A stretch of DNA of 64,000 nt from Rhodococcus sovatensis (GTDB lineage Bacteria > Actinomycetota > Actinomycetes > Mycobacteriales > Mycobacteriaceae). The notes beneath the pieces are model-generated. The model was given only the letters and a program-made list of their open reading frames with translations. It did not search any database and had not been told where the DNA came from. The stretch lies in assembly GCF_037327425.1 (NCBI RefSeq), contig NZ_CP147846.1:5642001-5706000 (forward strand), written 5' to 3'. How positions within the stretch are numbered: position 1 is the first letter of the stretch; each line of letters starts with the position of its first letter. Of the stretch, positions 40,783 through 48,851 are shown in pieces. The translations under genes and the position numbers were made by a program.

Positions 40783-42627
40783 ATGACCTCGACAGATTCT
40801 CACATTCGGGACCCCCATTCTTTTGTGCCCGCGCGAAAGATCGAAGACCTCGAACCGTTCCGAGCGAAGTACTTGGCTGAGCGAGACAAGCGCCTGACCG
40901 AGTCGGGTGCCGAGCAATACCTGGCTGTCCAATTCGAGGGAAAGTTCTCCGAGTTCGACGCCGATCCGTATGCGCGTGGGCGCAGAGAGATCGCCCCGAT
41001 GACCGCCGAGGTCGATGTGTTGGTCATCGGGGCCGGGTTCATGGGTATGACGGCGGCCATCGGGCTCAAGAAGGCGGGAATCTCCAACATCAAGATCCTC
41101 GACGTCGCCGCGGACTTCGGGGGGACGTGGTACTGGAACAGGTACCCGGGCGTGCGCTGCGATATCGAGTCGTACATCTATTTTCCGATGCTGGAGGAGA
41201 CTGGGTACGTACCCAAGGAGCGTTACAGCACTGGGACCGAGATCTACGAATACTGCCGACTGCTGGCGCGACAATTCGACCTGTACGACAACAGTCTGTT
41301 CCAGACTCGGGTCACCGGGATGGAGTGGGACGAGGACACAGCCCGTTGGACTGTGAACACCGATGGCGGAGACGTGTTCTCGGCTCGGTTCGTATCGACT
41401 CAGAGCGGGCTTTTCGTTCGCCCGCATCTGCCTGGTATTCCCGGGGTCGGAAGCTTTGCCGGGCACAGCTTCCATACCAGTCGATGGGACTTCGACTACA
41501 CCGGTGGCGACGCCGAGGGTAATCTCACCGGCCTCGAAGGTAAGCGGGTTGCGATCATCGGGACCGGTGCGACAGGAATTCAGGCGATCCCGCACTTGGC
41601 CGATCACGCACAGTCGCTGGTGGTGTTCCAGCGGACCCCCACTCAGGTGATGCCTCGATTGAACGCGCCGACCGACACATCATGGTTCGAATCTCTGCCC
41701 GAGGGTTGGCATACCGAGCGGCGGATCGCATTCGACAAGTGCGCGATGGACCGCGTTGCGGCCGACTCCGAGGTCGACGACGGGTGGATTCGATTTGCGA
41801 AGTACCAGCTCGCGGCAATGGCCGAGGCAGGCAACGGCAACCCAACGCTGCAGGACTTCATGGACGCGATGGAGCGTTCGGACTACGAGTGGAACGAGAT
41901 GCTCCGCGACCGCGTCGATGCGACGGTCCTCGACCCGGCGACAGCCGAAAAGCTGAAGACCTACTACCGAACGCTTTGCAAGCGTCCGGGTTTCAGCGAC
42001 GTCTACCTGCCGACGTTCAACAAGGAATCGGTCGAACTGGTGGATACGTCGGCGACACCGATCGATCGGATCACCGAGCGTGGGATCGCGGTTGGCGATC
42101 GAGAGTTCGAGGTCGACCTGATCATCTATGCAACAGGCTTCGAGCACGGTCGTTCGTGGACGGACAAGGCGGGTTACGATGTACTCGGCCGGAACGGTAA
42201 CCGTCTTTCGAAGAAATTCTCCGACGGTATCAGCACCCTGCACGGATTTCTTTCCCAGGACTTTCCGAATCTGTTCTTTCTCGGCTTCACGCAGACAGGT
42301 GCGGTGTCCAATTTTGCGCATTTGATCGACCAGCAGGCCAATCACATGGTCTACATCATCACCAAGGCCATGAAGTCCGGAATTCGTGCACTCGAGCCCA
42401 CAGCTGACGCCGAGGCAGGGTGGAACACCGTCATGCGTGAAGTGAGTGTCGCCAAGCTCGAGTACTTCACTGCATGCACACCAGGGCAATACAACAACGA
42501 GGGAAAGCTGGCCGACAACAGAAATCCGCTGGTGTCGGGTGTCTACATGCCCGGATGCGAATTCTTCGATCTGCTGGCGGAATGGCGCAAACGCGACGAC
42601 CTCGACGGTCTATCCGTCACGTCCTGA
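40783..42627 (+). CDS. Type I Baeyer-Villiger monooxygenase, CPDMO/CDMO-like
   Basis: 614 aa. FAD Rossmann motif VLVIGAGFMGMTAAIGLKKA (residues ~80-99), the BVMO fingerprint FAGHSFHTSRWD (F-x-G-x-x-x-H-x-x-x-W-D), a second Rossmann motif VAIIGTGATGIQAIPHLA for NADPH, and IIYATGFEHG. It has about 75 residues before the first Rossmann fold, like the large-ring cyclopentadecanone and cyclododecanone monooxygenases (~600 aa). The enzyme inserts oxygen beside a ketone to give an ester or lactone. The neighbours EthD-like protein and epimerase follow in the same direction. An AAGGAAACT site precedes the ATG. Confidence 0.9.
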   Translation: MTSTDSHIRDPHSFVPARKIEDLEPFRAKYLAERDKRLTESGAEQYLAVQFEGKFSEFDADPYARGRREIAPMTAEVDVLVIGAGFMGMTAAIGLKKAGISNIKILDVAADFGGTWYWNRYPGVRCDIESYIYFPMLEETGYVPKERYSTGTEIYEYCRLLARQFDLYDNSLFQTRVTGMEWDEDTARWTVNTDGGDVFSARFVSTQSGLFVRPHLPGIPGVGSFAGHSFHTSRWDFDYTGGDAEGNLTGLEGKRVAIIGTGATGIQAIPHLADHAQSLVVFQRTPTQVMPRLNAPTDTSWFESLPEGWHTERRIAFDKCAMDRVAADSEVDDGWIRFAKYQLAAMAEAGNGNPTLQDFMDAMERSDYEWNEMLRDRVDATVLDPATAEKLKTYYRTLCKRPGFSDVYLPTFNKESVELVDTSATPIDRITERGIAVGDREFEVDLIIYATGFEHGRSWTDKAGYDVLGRNGNRLSKKFSDGISTLHGFLSQDFPNLFFLGFTQTGAVSNFAHLIDQQANHMVYIITKAMKSGIRALEPTADAEAGWNTVMREVSVAKLEYFTACTPGQYNNEGKLADNRNPLVSGVYMPGCEFFDLLAEWRKRDDLDGLSVTS

Positions 42628-42654
42628 TCCTAATTGATGACGAAAGAGGCACAG

Positions 42655-43449
42655 ATGCAGAACATTCCGGTCGAAGTCGGCCAGATGTTGTTCACGATGG
42701 TGGATCCGAATCGCGGTCACGAGGTCGATTTCAACCGGTGGTACGAACGCGACCACCGGCTTTCCGGCTGCATGGTCGGACCGGGTTGGTTTGCCGGTGG
42801 CCGGTGGGTAGCCACTCGAGAGCTGAAGAATCTGCGCTTTCCGGCGACGGGTCCGGTGGCCGTGCCGGTGGATGCCGGTTCGTATCTGGCTGTGTACTGG
42901 GTACACAAGCCGGAGATGGAATCGGCAGAGGCTTGGGCCAAGGCGCAGGTGGGTTGGCTCTACGCACAGGGTCGGGGCTTTACCGAGCGTGAGCACGTGC
43001 ACACCGGGTTGTATCTGCCGGATGCGAATGTGTCCGCGCACGACGACGGTGTGCCGCTCGAGCTGGCACTCGACCACAACTATCGCGGGCTCGTAGTTGT
43101 GACCATCGAGCCGTCGGATGGGGTGGCCCGTCAGACCGTGATCGACAAGCTCACCGAGGGGCCCGTCCGCGCTCTGCTCGATACTGGCGCAGTCGATTTG
43201 GTGAGCATGTGGGGGATGAAGCCGTGGCCACCCGATCACAACCCTCCCATGAAGATGGGTAACGACGGCGGAACAACGGATCGCATTGTGCAACTGTGTT
43301 TCTTGGAGGGCGATCCCGCCGACAGCTGGCAGCACATCGTCACCTATGCCGACGAGGTCGATCGATCCGGTGCCGGACGGGTCACGTTTGCCGCGCCGTT
43401 CATTCCGACCGAGGTAGGAACCGACAAGTACACAGACCAGTTGTGGTGA
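42655..43449 (+). CDS. EthD/dimeric alpha-beta-barrel-like protein, unknown function
   Basis: 264 aa from the ATG at 42655 (MQNIPVEVGQMLFTMVDPNR), preceded by GAAAGAGG; an ATG at 42634 is also in frame but has no ribosome-binding site. The first half reads VDFNRWYERDHRLSGCMVGP then GWFAGGRWVATRE, and the second half GLVVVTIEPSDGVARQTVID, suggesting two ferredoxin-like repeats. The W-Y/E-R-D-H motif resembles EthD and DUF4286-type domains. I know of no demonstrated reaction. It is 27 bp after the BVMO, so the two are co-transcribed and probably work on the same compound. Confidence 0.65.
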   Translation: MQNIPVEVGQMLFTMVDPNRGHEVDFNRWYERDHRLSGCMVGPGWFAGGRWVATRELKNLRFPATGPVAVPVDAGSYLAVYWVHKPEMESAEAWAKAQVGWLYAQGRGFTEREHVHTGLYLPDANVSAHDDGVPLELALDHNYRGLVVVTIEPSDGVARQTVIDKLTEGPVRALLDTGAVDLVSMWGMKPWPPDHNPPMKMGNDGGTTDRIVQLCFLEGDPADSWQHIVTYADEVDRSGAGRVTFAAPFIPTEVGTDKYTDQLW

Positions 43450-43468
43450 GCTCGTTGTGGTGAGAACA

Positions 43469-43498
43469 GGCGCGCAGGGTCAGGTCGACCTGCGCGCC
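43469..43498 (+). terminator. Hairpin after the BVMO/EthD-like pair
   Basis: GGCGCGCAGG (43469-43478) pairs perfectly with CCTGCGCGCC (43489-43498) around a 10-base loop, followed by TTG. It is 20 bp past the stop at 43449 and 55 bp before the next gene. Confidence 0.65.
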
Positions 43499-43552
43499 TT
43501 GTCGGTAGACGGCCCAGGTTCGTTGCAGGCGAGAGAAAGAGAACTGACGTAG

Positions 43553-44536
43553 ATGTTGAGCGGCGAGAAGATTTTGGTGACTGGAGTTGCGGGGCAGATC
43601 GCATTCCCCATTGCGCGCATGCTCGCCGTGGACAACGAGGTGTGGGGATTGGCGAGGTTCGGCAATCCTGACGACAAGACGCGGGTGGTGGATGCGAACA
43701 TCACCCCGGTGGTCTGTGACCTGGGCACAGGAAATTTCGACGGTGTTCCTGGCGATTTCACCCGCGTAATCCATCTGGCTGCAAACATGGGCCCTGGGCT
43801 GAACTACGAACCAGCGATACGTGACAACGCCGAAGGAACGGGGTTGCTCCTTCAGCATTGTCGATCGGCGCGCTCGGTGCTAGTGATGTCCACGCATTCG
43901 GTCTACAAGCCCCAGGACGATCCGATGTTCGAGTTCGACGAATCAGCTCCGCTCGGGGACAGCAACAGCACCCACTCACCGTCGTACTCGGTGTCCAAGA
44001 TCGGCCAGGAAGCGGTGGCGCGCTTCTGCTCTCGGTCCTTCGATCTGCCCGTGACAATCGCTCGCATGAATGCCTCGTACGGCCCGAACGGTGGCCTACC
44101 CGCCCTCCATATCGACGCTCTAGCCGCGGGAGCGGAAATCACAACTCGGTGGGATCCGTGCATGTACAGCCCGATCTACGAGGACGACATCAATGCGCAG
44201 TTCAGCTCTTTGCTCGATGCTGCCTCGTCCCCGGCTACCATCGTGAACTGGGCCGGAGACGAGCCTGTGAGTGCGCAGGATTGGTCCGAGTACGCGGGGG
44301 ATCTGATGGGAATCAAGGCCCGGATCAACGTGGTGCCGATCGAGAACACTCTGCGCGGATCGATTGCCGACACCACCCGGCGGTCGGCGATCACCGGTCC
44401 GTGCACTGTGGACTGGCGCGAAGGAATTCGACGGACCGTCGCTGCACGCCATCCCGACAGGCTCGTTCGCAAGACCGGACCCTCCAGTCCTGAGGCCGCT
44501 ACTTCTTCGGGCGAGTTGCGTAGACGAGTACTTTGA
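43553..44536 (+). CDS. NAD-dependent epimerase/dehydratase family protein (extended SDR)
   Basis: 327 aa. EKILVTGVAGQIAFPIARML gives the extended-SDR glycine motif T-G-x-x-G-x-x-A. VIHLAANMGPG is the NNAG-equivalent, LVMSTHSVYKP holds the catalytic Ser/Thr, and SPSYSVSKIGQEAVARF carries the YxxxK pair. IARMNASYGPNGGLPALHID resembles the substrate loop of nucleotide-sugar epimerases, but the context is catabolic, so a 3-beta-HSD-like or cinnamyl-reductase-like role is possible. Convergent with the TetR fusion gene; the last 38 bp of the two overlap. It may be on the BVMO transcript despite the hairpin. Confidence 0.8.
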   Translation: MLSGEKILVTGVAGQIAFPIARMLAVDNEVWGLARFGNPDDKTRVVDANITPVVCDLGTGNFDGVPGDFTRVIHLAANMGPGLNYEPAIRDNAEGTGLLLQHCRSARSVLVMSTHSVYKPQDDPMFEFDESAPLGDSNSTHSPSYSVSKIGQEAVARFCSRSFDLPVTIARMNASYGPNGGLPALHIDALAAGAEITTRWDPCMYSPIYEDDINAQFSSLLDAASSPATIVNWAGDEPVSAQDWSEYAGDLMGIKARINVVPIENTLRGSIADTTRRSAITGPCTVDWREGIRRTVAARHPDRLVRKTGPSSPEAATSSGELRRRVL

Positions 44537-45599
44537 GCATGTCGACGATTTCGTTTCGTAGATCGTCAGGATCACGATCCAGATCGCCCAGCACCGTCAG
44601 ATGCGGCTCGTAGAAATCCCACACTGCAGCGATCAATGCAATCAGCGCCGCGAGCGTCCGTGAGTCGAAGTCGCTACGAGTATGTGGCGCAAACGGTTTC
44701 GCCCACTGAGCCTCGATCTGAGTTCGGTAGCCGCGGGACCTGATGCCGCCGCTGAACAGATGTTCGGGTGTGGTCCCCTCCAGGATCGACCATGTCAACA
44801 TTCGGCCGATCTGCCCCGAGTCTGCACCGAACGAATTCTCTATCGCAGCGTATGCGTCGTTCTCGTCGGAGAGTCGTTCACCGCCGTAGGTGACGAGCAG
44901 TTCCATCACCGCGACAAGCAGATTCTCCTTCGACTTGAAGAAGCGATGGATCAGGCTGTACGACACGTCCGCGGCCGCAGCGACCTCCCTCAGGGTCACC
45001 TTCGCGGGACCGCGTCGTGCGAACAGGTCGGCGGCGGCCAGCAAGATGGCGTGGCGTGGCCCCGAGGACCCTGAATCCTCCGGCCGCCACTCGGCCTTCG
45101 CCCACCGCGGGGTAGTTGTTGCGTCGGTGGACGCGGTGTGGTCTGTATCGGCCGCGTAGTACCTGTCGACGAGATCGAGAACCTCGACCTCGGCGTCGGC
45201 ATCGGTCAACAGCTGTGCCGGTGTCGATCCGTTGCCCGGGATCGGTGTCTCCGACCATTGGGCGAGGTCATGTGGATCGACATCGCCTTCGAATGCGGCT
45301 AGAAACTTCTCGACTTCGGGCCGAGACCAACGAGTCTTCGGGTCGAATTGCCAGACCGGAAAGAGTGTCACGCCTTTCCCCGGATACCCGAGAAGTCGGT
45401 GACTACGGAGGCGCTTGTTGATTGCCTGACGGCTGATTCCCATGAATTCGGCGACCTGAGGGGTCGTCCACAACTGTGGGGCAGGCGGAACCGACCGGCC
45501 TTCGGTTGCGTCTGTCGCCGCGGGGTGATCGGCGTGTTCGTCGTCCATGGTCTGCCAATTCTGCCACGCGGAGTGAGCCGGCGGAATATCAGTTCTCAC
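44499..45599 (-). CDS. TetR-type regulator fused to an N-terminal MbcA/Xre-antitoxin-like domain
   Basis: 366 aa from a GTG preceded by AAAGGGA; an ATG at 45548 is an alternative. Residues ~40-150 read LWTTPQVAEFMGISRQAINK (helix-turn-helix), VTLFPVWQFDPKTRWSRPEV and DLAQWSETPIPGNGSTPAQL then VLDLVDRYYA, the layout of MbcA/DUF2384 antitoxins. Residues ~180-366 are a TetR domain (KVTLREVAAAADVSYSLIHR, FFKSKENLLVAVMELL). Two DNA-binding modules on one chain are unusual for TetR proteins, normally ~200 aa. It lies downstream of the MFS gene behind a hairpin. It is one candidate regulator for the twin promoters at 40286 and 50201. Confidence 0.75.
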   Translation of the reverse strand: MRTDIPPAHSAWQNWQTMDDEHADHPAATDATEGRSVPPAPQLWTTPQVAEFMGISRQAINKRLRSHRLLGYPGKGVTLFPVWQFDPKTRWSRPEVEKFLAAFEGDVDPHDLAQWSETPIPGNGSTPAQLLTDADAEVEVLDLVDRYYAADTDHTASTDATTTPRWAKAEWRPEDSGSSGPRHAILLAAADLFARRGPAKVTLREVAAAADVSYSLIHRFFKSKENLLVAVMELLVTYGGERLSDENDAYAAIENSFGADSGQIGRMLTWSILEGTTPEHLFSGGIRSRGYRTQIEAQWAKPFAPHTRSDFDSRTLAALIALIAAVWDFYEPHLTVLGDLDRDPDDLRNEIVDMLKVLVYATRPKK

Positions 45600-45625
45600 G
45601 GGAGTCCCTTTCAGTCAGGGCACGC

Positions 45626-45664
45626 GCCGAGCGGGATCGGTCACGAGAACCGAACCCGCTCGGC
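45626..45664 (-). terminator. Hairpin downstream of the MFS gene
   Basis: GCCGAGCGGG (45626-45635) is complementary to CCCGCTCGGC (45655-45664), giving a 10-bp GC-rich stem right after the MFS stop at 45668 and before the leftward TetR-fusion gene. It may reduce read-through into the regulator. Confidence 0.6.
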
Positions 45665-45667
45665 GGG

Positions 45668-47047
45668 TCAGCGAACGCGGTCGGCAGTATGCGCATCCGG
45701 TTCCGGTCGAGTCTTCGTCCCTTTGTCGACCAGCTTGCCGTCGATGCGCCCCGTGTCATCGGCGACGCCACGGCTGGGAACGGGCACCATCACGGCAACC
45801 CCGACGATTGCCGCCACAATGACCAGGAAGGCAGGCGCGAAGGGATTTCCGGTCCACGCGGTGAACTGCCCGGCAAGGTAGGGTCCGAAGCCACCGCCGA
45901 GCGCAGATCCGATTCCGAATCCGATTGCCGCCCCGCTGAAACGAACGCCGGCGGGGAACAGTGCGGTGAATGCGGCATAGGCTGGCACCGCAGCGGCACC
46001 GGCGATGCCGGCGATCAATGCGAAGGTCAGCACGGTGACACCGAAGTTGCCTCCTGTTGCCTTCATGACGTACATGACCGGCAGGATCGTCACGCCCAGA
46101 ATTCCCATCAGCAGGATCAGTGTTCGCTTCCGACCCAGGCGGTCTACGATGAATGCGGCACCGATGGACGCAGATATTCCGATCGCCGATCCCAATGATG
46201 CGACCGCCGCTGCGGTGCCCGGCTTCATACCGACTTCCTGACGCAGGAAGACCGGTAGGTACGCAGCCGCTATGTAGCCGATCATCAGGACCGAGGCACT
46301 GAGCACGATGACTCGCGCCAGAGTGCGTGCGTGGTTCGAGAACAGTTCTTTCAGTGGGGCTTTCGGTACTTTCTTCTCGGACACGATACGGCGGTACTCG
46401 GGTGAATCCTCGAGGCGGAGACGCAGAATCAGGCATGTTGCCGTCATCGGCAGCGACAGCAGAAGCGGCACCCGCCAGCCCCAATCGGCCATCGAGCCTT
46501 CGGACAGCAGGAAGGTCAGCAACGCGACCACGCCCGGCGCGAGCGAGCTGCCGACGGCAAATCCGATCGGGGTGACGGCGCTCAACTTGCCGTGATTGTT
46601 CTTTCCCGCGTGCTCGGAGACGAAAGTGGTGGAGCCGATGAGTTCTCCGCCGGCCGAGAAGCCCTGCAGGAGGCGCAGGATGACCAGTAGTACCGGTGCG
46701 AAGACACCGATGGTGGCGTAGGTCGGCAACAGGCCGATAAGCGTGGTGGTTGCACCCATCCCGACGATGGTGATCATCAGCGTGAATCGACGCCCGCGGC
46801 GATCGCCGAGTTGTCCAAAGAACAAGCCACCGAGAGGACGGGCCAGGAAGCCTGTGCCGAGTACCGCCAGGGAGGCGAGTGTGCCGGTCACCGGATCGTC
46901 ACTGGGAAAGAACAGTGGTGCTGTGTACGCGATCAAGAAGACATAGACCAAGAAGTCGTAGGCTTCCACGACGGTTCCGAGAAAGCCTGCGGTAGAGGCG
47001 CGTCTGACTACCTGCGGCGATGGCGTTGTGGGATTGTCGGTGGACAC
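45668..47047 (-). CDS. MHS-type major facilitator transporter
   Basis: About 459 aa from the GTG at 47045-47047 (VSTDNPTTPSPQVVRRAS); a longer start at 47125 adds a Pro/Arg-rich stretch overlapping the upstream gene. Twelve hydrophobic helices; AGFLGTVVEAYDFLVYVFLI is the metabolite:H+ symporter N-terminus, GQLGDRRGRRFTLMITIVGM is the MFS loop 2-3 motif, and RLLQGFSAGGELIGSTTFVS is characteristic of ShiA/KgtP/ProP. The MHS family imports organic acids and zwitterions by proton symport, so it likely brings the island's substrate into the cell. It follows the hydrolase at 47073 by 25 bp. Confidence 0.88.
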   Translation of the reverse strand: MSTDNPTTPSPQVVRRASTAGFLGTVVEAYDFLVYVFLIAYTAPLFFPSDDPVTGTLASLAVLGTGFLARPLGGLFFGQLGDRRGRRFTLMITIVGMGATTTLIGLLPTYATIGVFAPVLLVILRLLQGFSAGGELIGSTTFVSEHAGKNNHGKLSAVTPIGFAVGSSLAPGVVALLTFLLSEGSMADWGWRVPLLLSLPMTATCLILRLRLEDSPEYRRIVSEKKVPKAPLKELFSNHARTLARVIVLSASVLMIGYIAAAYLPVFLRQEVGMKPGTAAAVASLGSAIGISASIGAAFIVDRLGRKRTLILLMGILGVTILPVMYVMKATGGNFGVTVLTFALIAGIAGAAAVPAYAAFTALFPAGVRFSGAAIGFGIGSALGGGFGPYLAGQFTAWTGNPFAPAFLVIVAAIVGVAVMVPVPSRGVADDTGRIDGKLVDKGTKTRPEPDAHTADRVR

Positions 47048-47072
47048 AGTGGATTCCTCGGCTTTCGGACAA

Positions 47073-47960
47073 TTACTGCGTGGTGGGCGATACTGCGGTA
47101 CGACGTTCGGTGATGCTTCGGGCAAAGTTCCCGATGCTGCGGATGGATCGTGTCGAGTCAGGGTGGTCGGGGAAGATCAGCGGCCACGTATGGCCCTGAT
47201 CTGCGACGACCTCGAGCAGACACGACCTGTTGGCCGTGGCGAGCACTCGGGTCAGTTCCAAGGCATCTCCGACGAGCGATTCGATGCCTCCTACCTGGAC
47301 CAATACCGCCGGCAACAGCGAGAGGTCTGCCAGCAGTGGAGAGACGAGTGGGTCGGAGTGCTCGCTACCTTGCAGGTAGTCCTCGCGGGCCGAGAGCGCC
47401 GTTGCGAGTGAAAAATATGGATCGGTCGACGTTGCGTAGCAGGGTGATTCGCAGCTCAAGTCGAGCCACGGCGAGAGCAACATCAAACCGGCGGGTGGGG
47501 TCGAGCCCGCGGCGACAACGGACATCGTAGATGCGAGCGCCAAGCCGGCGCCCGCAGAGTCTCCGGCGACGAAGATCGGCCCAGCGGTCTGGTCCACCAG
47601 CGACTCGTAGACAGCAACGGCATCACGCAGGCCGGCGGGAAAAGGGTGCTCGGGTGCAAGCCGGTATTCGGGAAGTACAACCGTCGCACCCGCTGCGTGA
47701 GCCAATTTCGTTCCGTACGCGGTATATGCCTCAGGGCTGCCCATACGGTACCCACCGCCGTGCAGGTACAGAATTGTGGAGTTGTCACCGCCGTGCAGCA
47801 CCAGAGACGAGACGCCCCCGAATGCAACGACTTCGGGCTCTATACGCGTGCTGGATTCGACGGCAGTGCCGGTGAACTGGGCACGCCGCCCGACCAATTC
47901 GGGGCTTGCGGGCCTGCCGGGCCGCTCGGACGGCAACAGATCGCGTGCGGTTGTCTGCAT
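47073..47960 (-). CDS. Alpha/beta hydrolase, hormone-sensitive-lipase family esterase
   Basis: 295 aa. HGGG oxyanion motif at 67-70 (ILYLHGGGYRMGSPEAY), LPEYRLAPEHPFPAGLRDAV, nucleophile Ser135 in VAGDSAGAGLALA, the acid in the QVGGIESLVGDALELTRVL region, and the catalytic His in EVVADQGHTWPLIFP. This is the HSL (type IV) esterase family, which cleaves esters and lactones. In a cluster with two BVMOs it is a natural candidate for hydrolysing the ester or lactone produced (inference). It is the middle of the leftward row ADH-SDR-hydrolase-MFS; an 81-bp gap separates it from the SDR. Confidence 0.87.
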   Translation of the reverse strand: MQTTARDLLPSERPGRPASPELVGRRAQFTGTAVESSTRIEPEVVAFGGVSSLVLHGGDNSTILYLHGGGYRMGSPEAYTAYGTKLAHAAGATVVLPEYRLAPEHPFPAGLRDAVAVYESLVDQTAGPIFVAGDSAGAGLALASTMSVVAAGSTPPAGLMLLSPWLDLSCESPCYATSTDPYFSLATALSAREDYLQGSEHSDPLVSPLLADLSLLPAVLVQVGGIESLVGDALELTRVLATANRSCLLEVVADQGHTWPLIFPDHPDSTRSIRSIGNFARSITERRTAVSPTTQ

Positions 47961-48041
47961 CTGGCTACCTTGCTGTGGGTGCTCTGAGTTGTCGGGGTGC
48001 GTCGGTTTTCCGACGTGGAGCGAGTACGAGTACGGGTTAGT

Positions 48042-48851
48042 TCAGAACCCCGACATGTCGTACGGATATTTGACGGTGGCTCCGGCATCGACCACAAGCG
48101 TGTGCCCGGTGACGCTCCGAGACAGGTCGCTGACCAGAAAGAGCAGCGCGCTCGCGACATCGGAGGGAAACGTCAACCGTTGCAGCGGAGAAGATTCGAT
48201 CGCGCGGCTGATGCCCGCGTCGTCCATTGCCTCGGAAATTCTCGGCGTGAAGACGAACCCGGGAGCCACCGCATTGACCCGGACACCAGCAGGGCCCAGT
48301 TCCACGGCAGCGGTTCGGACCAGAGAAAGCAGTCCGGCCTTGAAGACACCGTACGCACCGTGTTGAGGTGAGCTGCCGGTACCCGAGACAGAGGAGACGA
48401 AGGTCAGCGAACCGACACCCCCGTTCCCGACGCGCGGTCCGAAGTGACGAACCACCAGCGCCGCGTGCCGAAGTACGATGTCGTACTCCCACAGCCAGGT
48501 CTCATCGGTCGTGTCGACCAGCGAGGCATACCGCGCCATGCCGATGACGTCCACGACGCCGTCGACATCGCCGACCGAGGTTGCCAGCGAGCTCATCTGG
48601 GTGTCGTCCGTCGCATCGACCACCGCCGACTCCGCTCCGATCTCGGCGGACACCTGATCGGCGCGAACGGAATCGGAGTCGACGACAACGACCTGAGCCC
48701 CCACTTGAGCGAGCGCATGAGAGATCTGTCGGCCCATACCCTGACCACCACCGAGAACGATATACCTTCGACCGGACAGATCGAGTAGGGAACGGTAGTC
48801 GGGAACCCGATTGCACTCGGTGTCGAGCTCGGAGTGCGTGGGGGTGGTCAC
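48042..48851 (-). CDS. SDR-family alcohol dehydrogenase
   Basis: 269 aa from the GTG at 48849-48851, overlapping the ADH stop (GTGA). The cofactor loop is LSGRRYIVLGGGQGMGRQIS, with VVVVDSD after beta-2 suggesting NAD preference (Asp). The active site is TFVSSVSGTGSSPQHGAYGV with YGVFK, and SVTGHTLVVDAGATVKYPYD is the C-terminal pattern. Coupled to the zinc ADH, it probably oxidises an alcohol in the same pathway. NNAG is replaced by VDVIGMARY, an unusual change in that position. Longer upstream frames overlap the ADH and are rejected. Confidence 0.82.
   Translation of the reverse strand: MTTPTHSELDTECNRVPDYRSLLDLSGRRYIVLGGGQGMGRQISHALAQVGAQVVVVDSDSVRADQVSAEIGAESAVVDATDDTQMSSLATSVGDVDGVVDVIGMARYASLVDTTDETWLWEYDIVLRHAALVVRHFGPRVGNGGVGSLTFVSSVSGTGSSPQHGAYGVFKAGLLSLVRTAAVELGPAGVRVNAVAPGFVFTPRISEAMDDAGISRAIESSPLQRLTFPSDVASALLFLVSDLSRSVTGHTLVVDAGATVKYPYDMSGF

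Noticed and set aside
40425..40784. A 119-codon minus-strand frame upstream of the BVMO
   Set aside because: It starts inside the BVMO start region, is Arg/Ser-rich and has no ribosome-binding site; treated as non-coding.
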